Assembly: GCA_022702705.1 (NCBI GenBank)
Contig: CM040428.1
Span: 58,570,155 to 58,634,154 of the forward strand
Direction of reading: 5' to 3'
DNA: 64,000 bases
Source of the DNA: Papilionanthe hookeriana x Papilionanthe teres
Lineage: Eukaryota > Streptophyta > Magnoliopsida > Asparagales > Orchidaceae
A program made the position numbers and the translations under genes. The notes below the pieces were generated by a model, which searched no databases, was not told the origin of the DNA, and saw only the letters and a program-made list of their open reading frames with translations. Below are positions 24,630 through 36,269 of this stretch, piece after piece; position 1 is the first letter of the stretch; the number at the start of each line of letters is the position of its first letter.

Positions 24630-26300
24630 TATTATTTTTTGTATTAGATTCTAAAAATATATATATTTTTTAATTTGTCCGGAAAAATATTAAATTCAGA
24701 TCACGTGGTTAGGTCAATGGGAGTACATAATCACCACTTAATGCTTACTACATTGGGAACTCAATGAATTCGTACATTTTTTTTTCCTCCAATTAAATGG
24801 AATGCGTGACGATCTAAGTTCATAAAATAGTCATAAATTCTTCTCAAAAGAACAGTAAGTTAAATTTTATAGTATGGATAGGACGGGTGTGGATAGACGT
24901 GAATTTGATGATATTATGATGTTATTTTGATGGTATTCATCATAATATCATTATAATACAATAGATACGTACATACATTATTCGCATGTAATATTTTCGA
25001 CCATGGATTATCCATCACTATCACTGTAGATGCTGTCTGATGATGCTTGCTTGGATCTTCGGTCCAGAGAGTTTGGGGGAAGGATGTTTTGTCTACAATT
25101 TCTTCTGCCCAGATTTAAGAATGCTGTCTGCCTGCTCTCAAACAAGTTCATAAAAAAGGGACTTTTGACTTCTTTTCATTTGGGCTTTCTTCAACACAAT
25201 TTGCAACCACCATTTTTATGACATCATAGCTGATGAGGTGTTTGCTTACACTATGAAATAGATTAAAAGTTGAAGAACATGAGGAAAATGGACAGCAAGG
25301 ATCAAAATTCCTGCAAATTTAAGTGGTTAAGGGAAGGTTTAACAAAGGCGGTTGGTTGATTATTGATGTTTCTGATTCAAAATCAGATTTGTGAGAAAGG
25401 ATCAATTAATGAAAATTTACGATCAAATAATCTATAGACAAAAAACCATTCAAATCCATGTTTCTCATCTACTCGCTCATTGGCGATTGACCAACAAATA
25501 CATCAAAAATGATGTATTCAACCTATTTACGAAGTCTAGATGTCGGTTAAGTGGGTTCTCGTAGTCCGCACATTATAGTTACTCATATACTAAAGAACAC
25601 TAATTTATTTATTTATTTATTTATTTTTTGATAGAAATTATAATTGAAGTCATTATTGATTGTAACATATGGTGATTAGTGATCATATTTAATATCACAT
25701 ATATTTGATCACAACATTGCAAAAAAATCGAGAAAAACCCCTCGTTCATTCTCGATCTCCTCTTTTTTTTTTTTGCTATTTTTATCTCTCATATTTTCGC
25801 CTTCCTCTATTTTACAACCTTGATATCCAACCTTTCTCTTTACATCTAAAATCATCAATCAATAAACAACTTCGTACAACTCTTTCAATCAACCATGTCA
25901 AATATCAAACTCTCACATAGCTTGCTCTCAATGAGACATTATCCTAACTCATTTTGTCATCATTCCCCCTTGGCCCATTTCTATGGTGTTGTGAAGGCAT
26001 TGAATCAATAGTGAGTAAGGCTACCCAACAAAAAACTAATTTGAGAAAATGAGAAAACTTGTAAGATAAAAAAAAAAGGCTACGAAGATCATAGAAAACT
26101 CTAATTTGTTCAGATGTTAATTTTATTAATCATTTATTTTTTATGATATAAACTAAAAATTATGGCCTCTATCTATATTATTGGCACCCTATATAGAATT
26201 GTGCCAATATATTCTCTCATGTTGTGTATTACATATGTCGTTGATTATTTATTCTGGATATTTCTAAGAACTCCTCTAAAATATATATGTAGTGTACATA
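24630..26300. other. Intergenic, nothing recognised
   Basis: Short open frames (25030-25221, 25705-25920, 26162-26401) have no domain. A short TTTA repeat lies near 25605. Confidence 0.5.
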
Positions 26301-26309
26301 AAAAATGTG

Positions 26310-26890
26310 TCACAATACTGATCTTATTGAAATCCAAGATTCATAAGGAAAAAGTACAACAAAGATTAGTCAATTGCCAAAAGATCGTGAGACTCACTTA
26401 ACACATCAAGCAAAGTCATACGAGCAAAGCCAACAAGGCCAAAGCAAACCGGACCAGGAGGCGGAAAATAAGAAGTTTGAGATCCAAGCATGGGTCATTC
26501 AATCAGACACGAGATAAAAGAGCATATGATCCAACTACTATAAGAACTAGGACCCAATTTGATAGTTTGCCCTTCATAAGAACAGAGTCGATCCAAGGGG
26601 AACTCCAATTTCACATTATCTCTAACCACCCCATGGATGCCAACAGGATACTCATTAGTGATTAATGATTGATAGTTAAACTATAACAACCAATTAACCC
26701 ATGCTGACCAAGCTCAATTGACCGAGCTGATCACGTCGACCCAAAGTCAATTAAGCTTAGCTGATTGAGCCATAAAGCAGTTGGATAATAAGCTCATATA
26801 TGTAAAATATCATAATTACTTTAATACAGACCCCTTCCAAATTAGAACAAAAATGTGATACCATCACTGTACTATTTTTCTGAATTAAGA
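26310..26890 (-). repeat. Family A LTR fragment, reversed
   Basis: The reverse complement matches the right LTR at 22300-22810 in order: GAAGTGGTCTGTA / GAAGGGGTCTGTA, TTTACATGTATGAG / TTTACATATATGAG, GACTTTGGGTCGAC (exact), GCTCTTTTATCT (exact) and TGTACT near the end. The LTR start is missing, so it is a truncated solo LTR. Confidence 0.7.
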
Positions 26891-27600
26891 AAAAGCCGCC
26901 GCCCTGCTCCAGAGGACGAACACATCTTTGCTGAACCTCGTTAAATATCTGCGTTTTCTTCTTGATTTGCGTCGATTCTTGTGTTTCCTTGCCCTAAACG
27001 TCTCAACAAGTTTCCAATTAACTAATATGCCTTAAATTGGAGCATAATAACATGAGAAACCTTAAAAAAAATTAAGGAAGTATATGTATGCATGCATGTA
27101 TGTCACACACTACTTGCACCTTGAATAATATATCAATACAAGTGATGTATATACAAACATGACCTGTTCTGCACTTACATTTAACTATAAGTTTACGGAA
27201 TTAAAAAATACATCTTCCAGCCTTCATTTCCAGAAACATGGGGTCAGCATGCTGAAAAACTAAGCAAGCTTTCACATAGCCAAGTGGAACAAGAAGCATC
27301 CTTGCAGTTCTTCATGCTTCAGTCAAGCCTGAGATCAATATAATAAACAGCTTAGGTTGCGATTATAGAATCACCAGGGCCCCATGTGCTTCCAATACAA
27401 GGAGCAAGTTTAGCTTCGGTTAAAAAGCTGATAAGCTTTACAAGTTAAAATTACATCACCTGATGAATAAATTCTTGATTAATTCTGTACTTAGACATAC
27501 CTGACTAGGAATTATATGTGCCTAGAGATGCACAATGCAGTACATTTCTCTATTGATTTTTCTAACAGCTTAAGCACAGCTGCATCTCAGCAACCAAACT
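26891..27600. other. Intergenic DNA upstream of the P450
   Basis: No gene. It includes a short (ATGC)n-like run near 27088. It probably holds distal promoter sequence, but no element can be named with support. Confidence 0.5.
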
Positions 27601-27604
27601 CTAA

Positions 27605-27625
27605 CCAATAATTTATATATTTAGG
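27605..27625 (+). promoter_or_regulatory. Candidate TATA box of the P450 gene
   Basis: TTTATATATTTA lies about 220 bp upstream of the ATG, with AACCAATAA (a CCAAT-type motif) just before it. A pyrimidine-rich leader (CCTCTTTCCTCCTGCTTCTC) follows. The position fits a plant core promoter; the transcription start is not proven. Confidence 0.45.
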
Positions 27626-27836
27626 CTGTAAGTTTGTGTATTTAAATTTCTTTATGTCAGCACCCTCCAACATACAGCCCCTCTTTCCTCCTGCTTCTCT
27701 GCTTCTCTTCTGTCATTCCATGTGCATTAATATCTAAGTCTTCCTTATCTTCCCCACTTCTCAATCACTCATTGTAAAGAAGAAGAAAAAAAAAACTATT
27801 TAAGTTTGCTAGCCTTGACCTGCAGGAAATATAAAT

Positions 27837-30800
27837 ATGATTTACACAGTGGCCTTTTGTGGTCTGCTTATTGTTTTGTTGATACAGTGGCTACAGAAAT
27901 GGAGGAAGCCAAGGTGCAGCGGAAAACTCCCTCCTGGTTCCATGGGCTGGCCCCTTCTAGGAGAAACCCTTCAGTTCTTCTCGCCATATACGACCTTCGA
28001 TATCTCTCCATTTGTCAAAGAAAGGATGAAGAGGTGCATGGTTATCCAATTTTATTAAAAGCTTATTGGGAATCTCTTTTTTTAAATTTATTTTCTTGAA
28101 ATATATTTGTTTTAACTTCAAAATTGTATGTTTAAAATATAATTAGTTTCTCCTCTGGCAATGTAGATATGGGCCAGTGTTCAAAACAAGCTTAGTCGGC
28201 CGACCCCTCGTCATATCAACCGACCCCGAGCTGAACCATTTTGTATTCCAGCAAGAGGGAAGGCTGTTTAAGAGCTGGTATCCTGATACATTTAAAGAGA
28301 TATTTGGAAAAGAGAATGTTGGTGAATTGCATGGCTACATGTACAAATATCTCAAGACTTTGGTTCTTAGGCTGTTTGGCCCTGAAAACCTTAAAGAGGT
28401 CATGCTTCAAGATATGGAGAGGCTGGCTCGAGACAGGCTCAGCTTATGGTCTCGCCAGTCAAGTATTGAGATCAAAGATCTCATCTCTGCTGTGAGCCAA
28501 TTTCAACTATGAATGTATGATGTGCTCTTGTGTGTATTTTTGTTTCTAATAACTTTTTTTGTCTTACAAATGCAGATGATCTTTGAGCTCACTGCAAAGA
28601 AGTTGATTGGGTATGATGCTTCTAATGGATCAGAGGATATGAGGAGCAATTTTGTTGCTTTCATACTTGGACTAATCTCCTTTCCTCTGAATGTTCCGGG
28701 AACTGCATATCATAAATGTTTGCAGGAATGTTATACAATACAGTGTTTTGCTTTGCGCTTATATTTAAGTTGATATTCCAAGCGCAAATTATATAAAAAT
28801 ATATTATATATCACGTTAGAAGTTCATGGGAACAAAAAATATGTTTATGTAGGGATAAACATAAAATCATTTATAAATGTGATGTAGTAGAATAACTTGC
28901 CTGAACATGAGATAGGGGGTGGCTTCCAAATATCTATGTGAACTAATTCTAGCATCTAGACTTAAAGTTTTCTTAAAATTTATAAGAAACCGGCTCTTAA
29001 AGTATAATTTTCATAACAATTATATTCAATAAATTTCAAATATATATAAAGACATGAATTTTATCATCAAAGTTAATTGACTTGTGATTGAATTGAACTA
29101 GTTGATATGCTTTGTAAAAATCACGAAATTTAAAAATTTGCATATAAGGTATATCTTATTTAAAACAAAAGGCCTCTCTATATACCAAATAAGATCTTTA
29201 TTATGCATGATGTGGTTTTTCATTGGGAATATTGATGGCAACATACTTAATCAAGGACGGGTTCTTAGTGCTTGTCTATCATTTAGCTCTCACTCTAAAT
29301 TAATAGTGAAAAGCTTTGAACCCTGAAAGGTCAATAAAGCTTTCTTTGATAAAGATAGTCTTCTATTTACATCTTCCTAGAACTAAATTCTAAAATATTT
29401 AATATGACAATCTTAAGCTTTCTATGCATCATTCATGCTCAAATCTGACAACTTTTCAAATAATACTCTTCTTTCTCTCTTTCTTCTTACTTTTCACTTT
29501 TGTTTGTCAATGCAACATTGTACAAACAATGTTTGTGTGAAGTAAAGGATGATATGCAATGATTTTATAAGTGTTAGATAGGGGATGGTAGACGAATGTT
29601 TATACGAGTTAATTAGAGATAATTTATTTCCTTATTCTAACAACTACTTTTATTTCAGGGACGTAAGAAAATAATGAAGATATTGAAAAGAATTCTTGCA
29701 GAGAGAATGAAATCACCGAATAAGAAGTGCAATGATTTCTTCGACTGCATTATTGAAGAGCTCAATAAGGAAAGACCAATTTTAACGGAGGCCATAGCTT
29801 TGGATTTAATTTTTGTACTTCTTTTTGCCAGCTTTGAGACCACCTCCCTAACTCTTACCCTTCTTGTCAAACATCTTACTGATCATCCTAAAGTGCTTAA
29901 CAAGTTAATGGTATTATATCTTACTAAAGTCCTACTAATACATACAAACATAAATATGAAATGATTTTAAGCATTTTGTAAATGGCAGGAAGAGCATGAT
30001 GAAATCATTAAGAACAGAGAGAGTCCTGATTCTGGAATCACATGGAGAGAATATAAATCAATGAGCTTCACATTTCAAGTAAGAAAACATGATGTTCACA
30101 TGCAACACCATAATTTTTTATGACTTGTGTACAAATTGAGAATATTTATTGATGTTTTAAATTATTCTAAGAGAGATGCACTATATTAAAGATACATAAA
30201 GAAACAATTGCATGAAGCCATAAATGTACTCTTTAAATGAGGACTTCTTTGTGTATTTCTTTTCTGCTGGACAAGTGGAAGATATCAAATTCTTCTATTT
30301 TATCTATCTGGCAAATTATGCAGGTTATCAACGAAAGCGTGAGGTTGGCAAACATAGTTCCTGGGATTTTCAGAAGAACTTTGAAAGACATTCAGATAAA
30401 CGGTATATATATTTCCATGCTACTTTACACTCAATACTCTTCAAAAAATAAATAGCTGAATGAAAGATAATCTCATAACTGTACATATAATAATGGATGC
30501 AGGATATACCATTCCAGCAGGCTGGGGGATAATGGTCTGTCCGCCGGCTGTTCATTTGAACCCTGAGATATATGAGGATCCATTGGCCTTCAATCCATGG
30601 AGATGGAAGGTATGAACTACTCAATTGATTTTTTTGGCATCCCATAAGTTTTATATATATCTTCATTTTTTTATTTTTAAACTCGTAATGATATTTTGTA
30701 TATGATGTTAAAATTTAGATGTTGCACATATGAATATATAAATGAAAATTTAAATGTTACGTATGTAAATATGCATGAATTGTGTGGTATGTATCATAAC

Positions 30801-31845
30801 ATAAAATATGTCATAATATAGTGGTAAACTTTTTTGTATTATAATAATTTACCTATTCGAAGTTAGAAAGTGGTTTTACACTTAGAGACAAAATGCAGAA
30901 TGAATATATCCCTGATAGGGTTGGCGTAGCTCCAGTGACGGACAAAATTAGAGAGAGAGCCATCTTAGATGATTTGGTCACATTAAACATCAACCATTTG
31001 ATGAACCGATTAGGAGAGTAGATGTTTTAGATTCGACTTATGTTAAGAAAAGCAGAGGTAGACTTAGGAAGACTTGGTATAAAAAATGATCTTAATTTGT
31101 AAAATTAAATGAAAATACACTAAATAGGACACCATGAAGAAGAAGGATTCATGTAGCCGACCCAACTTAGTATAATAAAGGTTTTGTTGTTGTTGTTGTA
31201 CCTATTAGAAGTTAAGAAGTGGTTGATGAAATGTTACTAATTAAGATGCAATTTGCGTTAATTTCAGGATAAACCGGAGCTTAGTGGAGGAACGAAAAAT
31301 TTTATGGCTTTTGGCGGAGGGATGAGGTTCTGTGTTGGGGCTGACTTTAGCAAGCTGCAAATGGCTATATTCCTTCATTGCTTGGTTACTAAGTACAGGT
31401 AGTTCCTTTCTGATTATTAATCTGCAAAAATAGAAGTTTAAGCTCTCCCTTTGATCTTTATTGATTTTTGGAATGTTTTACAGAAAAAATTTGAGTACGG
31501 TGATTTATAAAGCTGTTCTTTTTTATTTATTATCTAAAAATGAATGCTTAACATTGCAAAATATTGTTATGATTGATACTCTCTACCTTAATTTCATAGT
31601 GAGCACTGCATAGTCACTATTTTAGACTCTTAAAATTAGTTTGGCAAGAATATCCATTCTAATGTGGGAAAATCAAACCTACTCATTTTCTTGAGATGTG
31701 TTTCTAAATATGTTCAGTTATCTTATAACATGTTTGGAATTGTTTCGTGGGCAGGTGGAAAGCTATCAAAGGAGGGAATATAATTCGGACACCAGGATTA
31801 GGATTTCCTGATGGCTTCCATCTTCAACTGTTCCCATTAGAATAA
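27837..31845 (+). CDS. CYP87A: CYP87A-like cytochrome P450 (9 exons)
   Basis: Exons read by splice sites and phase: 27837-28033, 28167-28491, 28576-28725, 29659-29910, 29989-30078, 30324-30402, 30503-30609, 31268-31398, 31755-31845. Together they give 473 residues, the normal length for this family. Visible are an N-terminal membrane anchor (residues 2-18), a proline hinge (PPGSMGWPLLGETL, about 31-44), the I-helix FASFETT (280-286), the ExxR motif ESVR (342-345), FNPWRW near 395, and the heme loop FGGGMRFCVG with cysteine 422. The overall pattern (VGRPLVISTDPELN, TFTFQVINE, IVPGIFRR, GGNIIRTPGL) is CYP87A of the 85 clan. It would be an ER-bound monooxygenase. Known CYP87A members include auxin-responsive rice CYP87A3 and sterol side-chain-cleaving enzymes of cardenolide plants; the substrate here is unknown. 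All introns are GT-AG except intron 3 (GA donor). The stop overlaps AATAAA. Confidence 0.9.
28726..28731 (+). other. Non-canonical splice donor of P450 intron 3
   Basis: Exon 3 must end at 28725 (Cys-Leu-Gln) to join Gly-Arg-Lys-Lys of exon 4 at 29659 in phase, as in other CYP87A proteins. The intron then begins GAATGT rather than GTATGT-like. The next real GT, at 28730, would add four bases and shift the frame; the GT at 28718 also gives the wrong phase. The acceptor at 29657-29658 is a normal AG. Confidence 0.8.
30895..31199 (+). mobile_element. RTE LINE 3' fragment in P450 intron 7
   Basis: The fragment includes the phrase GTTGGCGTAGCTCCAGTGAC (VGVAPV, as in RTE reverse transcriptases). 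After several stops comes GATTCATGTAGCCGACCC followed by a (TTG)n tail, the plant RTE 3' end. It is the same family as the fragment at 11.9-12.3 kb, in the sense orientation of the P450, and lies wholly within the intron between exons 7 and 8. Confidence 0.7.
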
Positions 31846-33149
31846 ATATATATGTGTATCAACTAGGCTTAATGGTTATATTTACAGGCTTGGAGAACAC
31901 TTGGGACTAGGTTGAAGGCGATCAATTTTGTTAGTGGTGAGCATTGCATGCATCTGCTAGAAAGAAATAGGAGAGAAAGAGGGGAAGGACACACTCTCTC
32001 TCCTTCCCCTCTCTCTATTCCCTCTCCTATTGGTTGCCCGCAGGCGCGTGCAACACGTCTAATAATATTTCTAGGGGAGGCTACATGATAAATACATGTG
32101 TACTTAATGCAGTATATGTATCTTCTCTTCATGCTAAGTGCTTTCCTATTCTATTTTATGAGCCTTGCATACATTGTTAAAGGGTTGTTTGTTTGGTTTG
32201 TGCTTAGCTCTACTGAAACCATCTTAAATACAAAAGCTTAAGGTGGCCATTTGGGATCACAAATTATTTTATTTTATTTATGCATTGATTTGAAATAAAA
32301 TATATTTAATGATGATAGTTATTTTTAAAATTATACAAATCACCTAAATTTATTTCGAGTATATTTAAATTTAAGTTGATCCGTTAAAAAAAAAAAACAT
32401 GAAAGAAATGCGTTAAATAAACGATGGATCTAAAGAAGAAAGCAAAATTAAAGTAAAGATAAAAAAATGATCTCAAATAGACCCTTTAAAATATGATGTT
32501 TTGATAATTTGACCTCATTTTAAGCTAAGAAATTGTATGCATGGCTTATTTTAGCTTATTGCTTGAGAAGAACAAAAGATAAGCTTGGCAAATAGTGGGC
32601 TTAAATGCTATTTCCTTTGATAAATTGAGTTTCTTATATGATAACCTTAAACTTATCATATCATTAAATAAACGTAAGAAAAAGTAAATCTAAGTTTAAT
32701 TAAAGTAAATTTAATAATCGTAACTAATTACTTAATAGTATTATGCAATTTTAGAGCAACATGATGAGTTAAAAAAATAAGAGATGAGCTTTTATCAACA
32801 TTCCAAAGTAGGATTGATTGTGATAGCTAAAATTCTAATTTTAGCAGTTTGAAAGGGCACGATATTAATGGCTCTGACAGGCAATAGGTATGGAAAGTCT
32901 CAAGATGCACAAAAACCATTTTCTTGTTGAAACCAATATAGAAATTCAATAAATCTACTTTACTACATGGACTTGCTTAGATTATACCCGAACAAGTTTT
33001 GGTACAAGACAATGACCTATTTCCAATGGAAATTTGCAACCCACAATTTCTATCAGTATTATTGATGCGAAATTCATCATAGAGTAAAAAACAAATATCA
33101 AAGAATGTGTAAATTTTCATTGATATTTCTTCTATATGAAGTTTATAAC
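31846..33149. other. P450 downstream flank and intergenic DNA
   Basis: It contains a purine/pyrimidine hairpin at 31968-32029: TAGGAGAGAAAGAGGGGAAGG pairs with a later CCTTCCCCTCTCTC arm. The rest is AT-rich with no gene recognised. Confidence 0.5.
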
Positions 33150-33360
33150 TGTTGGATCCTGATCTGTCTGTGGACTTGCACCTCGAGAAAAGAGTTAGGA
33201 AAAAGAAAGAGTGAGCTAGATGGGATTCAAATCACTAATTATTATAAGGGAGAAACCTATCTATGATAAAGTCTACAGTGACGGAAACATCTCTTTTTAA
33301 ATGGAGTTTTCTCTATTTAGAGAGATTTCTCGTATAATAAAAAATTATATATATATATAT
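33150..33360 (+). repeat. Family A LTR start fragment
   Basis: TGTTGGATCCTGATCTGTCT matches the LTR start TGTTGAATCCTGATCTATCT at 6757. It is followed by a similar purine-rich GAGAAAAG...AAAGAAAGAG leader and a repeat of the TTTAGAGAGA phrase, ending in a short TA tract. Confidence 0.6.
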
Positions 33361-34340
33361 ATAGTTACTACACATAGGTCTCTAAAGATATTTAACTTGT
33401 CTCGCAGAGCGTTTTTGATAACATGATTCAAACTCAATTTCAATACAAAATTTAAATATTTAAAGCTGATAATGCAAATTAATATTTCAATTCCATCATT
33501 GGGTCATATCCTTAAAAAGTGGAGTCATTTATGAGTTCATGTATTAATACCCCACTATAAAATAAGATAGTTGAGAGAGAATATGCATCTCATTGAGATA
33601 TCCCGCTTAATTATGATGTTCCATAAAGTTCCAAAACTAATTTTTTTGGGTTGGGTGTTTGTGAAGGGGGGAGGGGGGTGCAGTTCTCACTGAAACATAC
33701 CTTATTAATTAAATACCCAGTTCAATACTTAACTTCAAAACACCTCTTCATATTTTGATGGTTACCTAACCTCATATCAGAGCTTTCTCTTCTACTATAC
33801 CACTTAAAATCTTTGAGTGTGTATCATTTGTTTACGTCCATTCCCAAAATCACACGAAACTTGACCATAGATTTATCGAAATATATTTTTTTCAGTATGT
33901 TACCAACAAAAATGGGTACAAGTGCTACTCTCCCGTTACAAAAAAGAAAAAAAACTCTATGGATGCATATTTTTAAAATCAATTATAATACTCCAAACCT
34001 GATGTACAATGGGAGAGTGTAAATAAATAAAAATTTTGGTATGAACTTGATGTCATCTACATAACCTTACCACCTACTCCACCTAGCTCTCTTATCTTGG
34101 TTTAGGATGCCCAACGAAAGAAATCAACTCAACCTACAATCCGGAGCAAAAAATTTCATGTGTACACAAGGAGAAAGAAAAATCTTTAGCAGGTGGAAGA
34201 TAACCTGCAAACATAGAACTACTTAAACCAAAACTCGAGTCCACATTCACTTGAAATTTTGTGTAAAGAGGACTATAGTATTCAAAAGTTATTCCCGTTC
34301 TCTTCTGATGTCGATGATAAAAAAAGCCGCATTAGATATT
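33361..34340. other. Intergenic, nothing recognised
   Basis: AT-rich, with a G-run (GGGGGGAGGGGGG) near 33666. No gene was recognised. Confidence 0.5.
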
Positions 34341-34349
34341 CAATTGTAT

Positions 34350-34705
34350 TAGGGTTAACTAATCCTATTGTTTTAGGGTTAACTATCATAGGGCTTAGGC
34401 TTAACTAATCCTATGTGTTCAGGCTAATTAATCCTATTGGTTTAGGGTTAGCTAACATAAGGTTTATGTTAACTAATCATATTGGTTTAGAGTTAACTAT
34501 CATAAGGTTTAGGTTAACTAATCATATGGGTTTAGGCTAATTAATCCTATTGGTTTAGGCCTAACTAACCTAAGGTTTAGGTTAACTAATCCTATTGGTT
34601 TAGGGTAACTATCCTAATTGATTAGGATCACTAATCCTAATAGGTTAGGATTGCTAATCCTAGTGGTTTAGGATTAACTAACATAAGGTTTAGGCTAATA
34701 TGTAA
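34350..34705. repeat. Telomere-like minisatellite, about 22-23-bp units
   Basis: Alternating units GGTTTAGGGTTAACTATCATA and GGTTTAGGTTAACTAATCCTA repeat about 14-15 times, with drift. Many units contain TTTAGGG-like cores, but each is separated by AACTAATCCTA-type spacers. It is therefore not a canonical (TTTAGGG)n array. Later units reverse sense (ATTAGGATCACTAATCCTAA). Confidence 0.85.
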
Positions 34706-35093
34706 GCTACCAAAGTTTAGGTGTCCAACATGTAAGTACACGAAAATTTAGTGTCATGCATACAACATATAATGATAAGGTGGATATGTATAGAATTATA
34801 CTAAAATTTAGGGAATAGACATGTAGATGCTTAAGAATTATTCGTCACCCGTGTAACTCAAATATTTAGGTGTTTGAGACGTGAATATATAGGAATTAAA
34901 ATACACACATGTAAATCTTTCCCTTTTTTTTATTTTAAAGTGTTACTTAAGTAACCACATGGGATTTAAATAGTATATATGAAACTATTTAGGGTTAGGG
35001 TGATATAAATGTGAGTTTTGACATGCAAATGCATAAGCATTAGTGTGTCATGTAAATATATAAGATTTTTATGCGACATGCATGTAAACTTTC

Positions 35094-35096
<3 letters not shown>

Positions 35097-35164
<68 letters not shown>

Positions 35165-35238
35165 TGTAATCTCCCTTTTCTTTATCTAAAAAAGGGCTTG
35201 GGAGTTAAAAATGTAAATATGAGAGGTATGCATGTAGA

Positions 35239-35295
<57 letters not shown>
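35097..35295. repeat. Two long (TA)n microsatellites
   Basis: Pure TA tracts at 35097-35162 and 35240-35295 are separated by 77 bp of unique sequence. They generate spurious Tyr-Ile reading frames. Confidence 0.95.
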
Positions 35296-35299
<4 letters not shown>

Positions 35300-35810
35300 T
35301 ATATTACTGTAATAAGTCAAGATAATAGCATGCGTGAGATAGATAGGTGTGGGCTTTTTTATTATTATTATTTTATTATATTTTATTATATATATATAAA
35401 TAGGCTACATGCGTAAATAGTAAATAGTATTGGATATGATTCTTGCATGCTTGAATTAATGGGATGGTTGTGTTTATTTATTTATTTTTTTATATTATTA
35501 CAATAATAATAATATTATTATTTTTATTATCACTTACGTACCTTTCGTCTAGACGCGATGAAATGAACATCTCTTCTAGGCGATATCGACATTCCGGACG
35601 TGATTGTGTGGTTTGTTTCGTCTTTCAGGATCACCTGGACAACCTTGTCGACGATCGGGTCAAAAATGCGTCGAATTCAATTCCGTCGAAGTTTTGGTTC
35701 GCGATCGATTGTTTTGGAAATTAATTTTAATTTTGATTAATTATTGGACAAATAATAGTGTAGGTGATGTGAATTTTAGTGTTTATGCAAATTGTGCAAG
35801 TTGTGGGTTG
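35296..35810. other. Intergenic, nothing recognised
   Basis: ATT-type low complexity up to 35540, then about 170 bp of less biased sequence with CpG-containing words (TCGACGATCGG). No domain was recognised in the 86-codon frame at 35464-35724. Confidence 0.45.
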
Positions 35811-36088
35811 TGAACACATGGATGAACCATACCTGAAAAGGGTTATCTTAGGGTTTGCAGACCCAAAAGGAACTCTTCTTTGAATCCTCACAAGTTGGCC
35901 TTTAACATTCAAAGCGTTTGAGGTTTATGACCATCCGTAAAGGGTTTCAAAGAGAGCCAGTAGATGGTTTGAATTTCTATGTAGGTGGGTTCCATCTCTA
36001 GTATTCTAGGATAGTCAAAGAGAAAGTCCTATGGCTATATCCTAAGCACTAAGATGAAAGAAATACCTTACCGAAAATGAGGTCAACA
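35810..36088 (-). repeat. Dispersed repeat D (copy 1, reversed)
   Basis: The reverse complement starts TGTTGACCTCATTTTCGG at 36088. It continues with GTGCTTAGGATATAGCC, GACTTTCTCTTTGACTATCC and TAGAAATTCAAACCATCTAC, the same order as at 45801 and 54005. Confidence 0.7.
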
Positions 36089-36269
36089 AGGCGCACAAAC
36101 ACCTCGAGCATGATTGCTAAATGAAACATCCAAACATGCCACATGCAAAACATACAAGACAAAAATATTTTAATTGCACTTAATTATCATATAAATCAAA
36201 TCAAAATAAGATTTTCATACACATGTAAAGAAAACATGCAACATGTAAGAAAACATACAAGCATGCAAG

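Noticed and set aside
34350..34705. Interstitial telomere array
   Set aside because: Perfect TTTAGGG repeats are never adjacent; the period is 22-23 bp with spacers.
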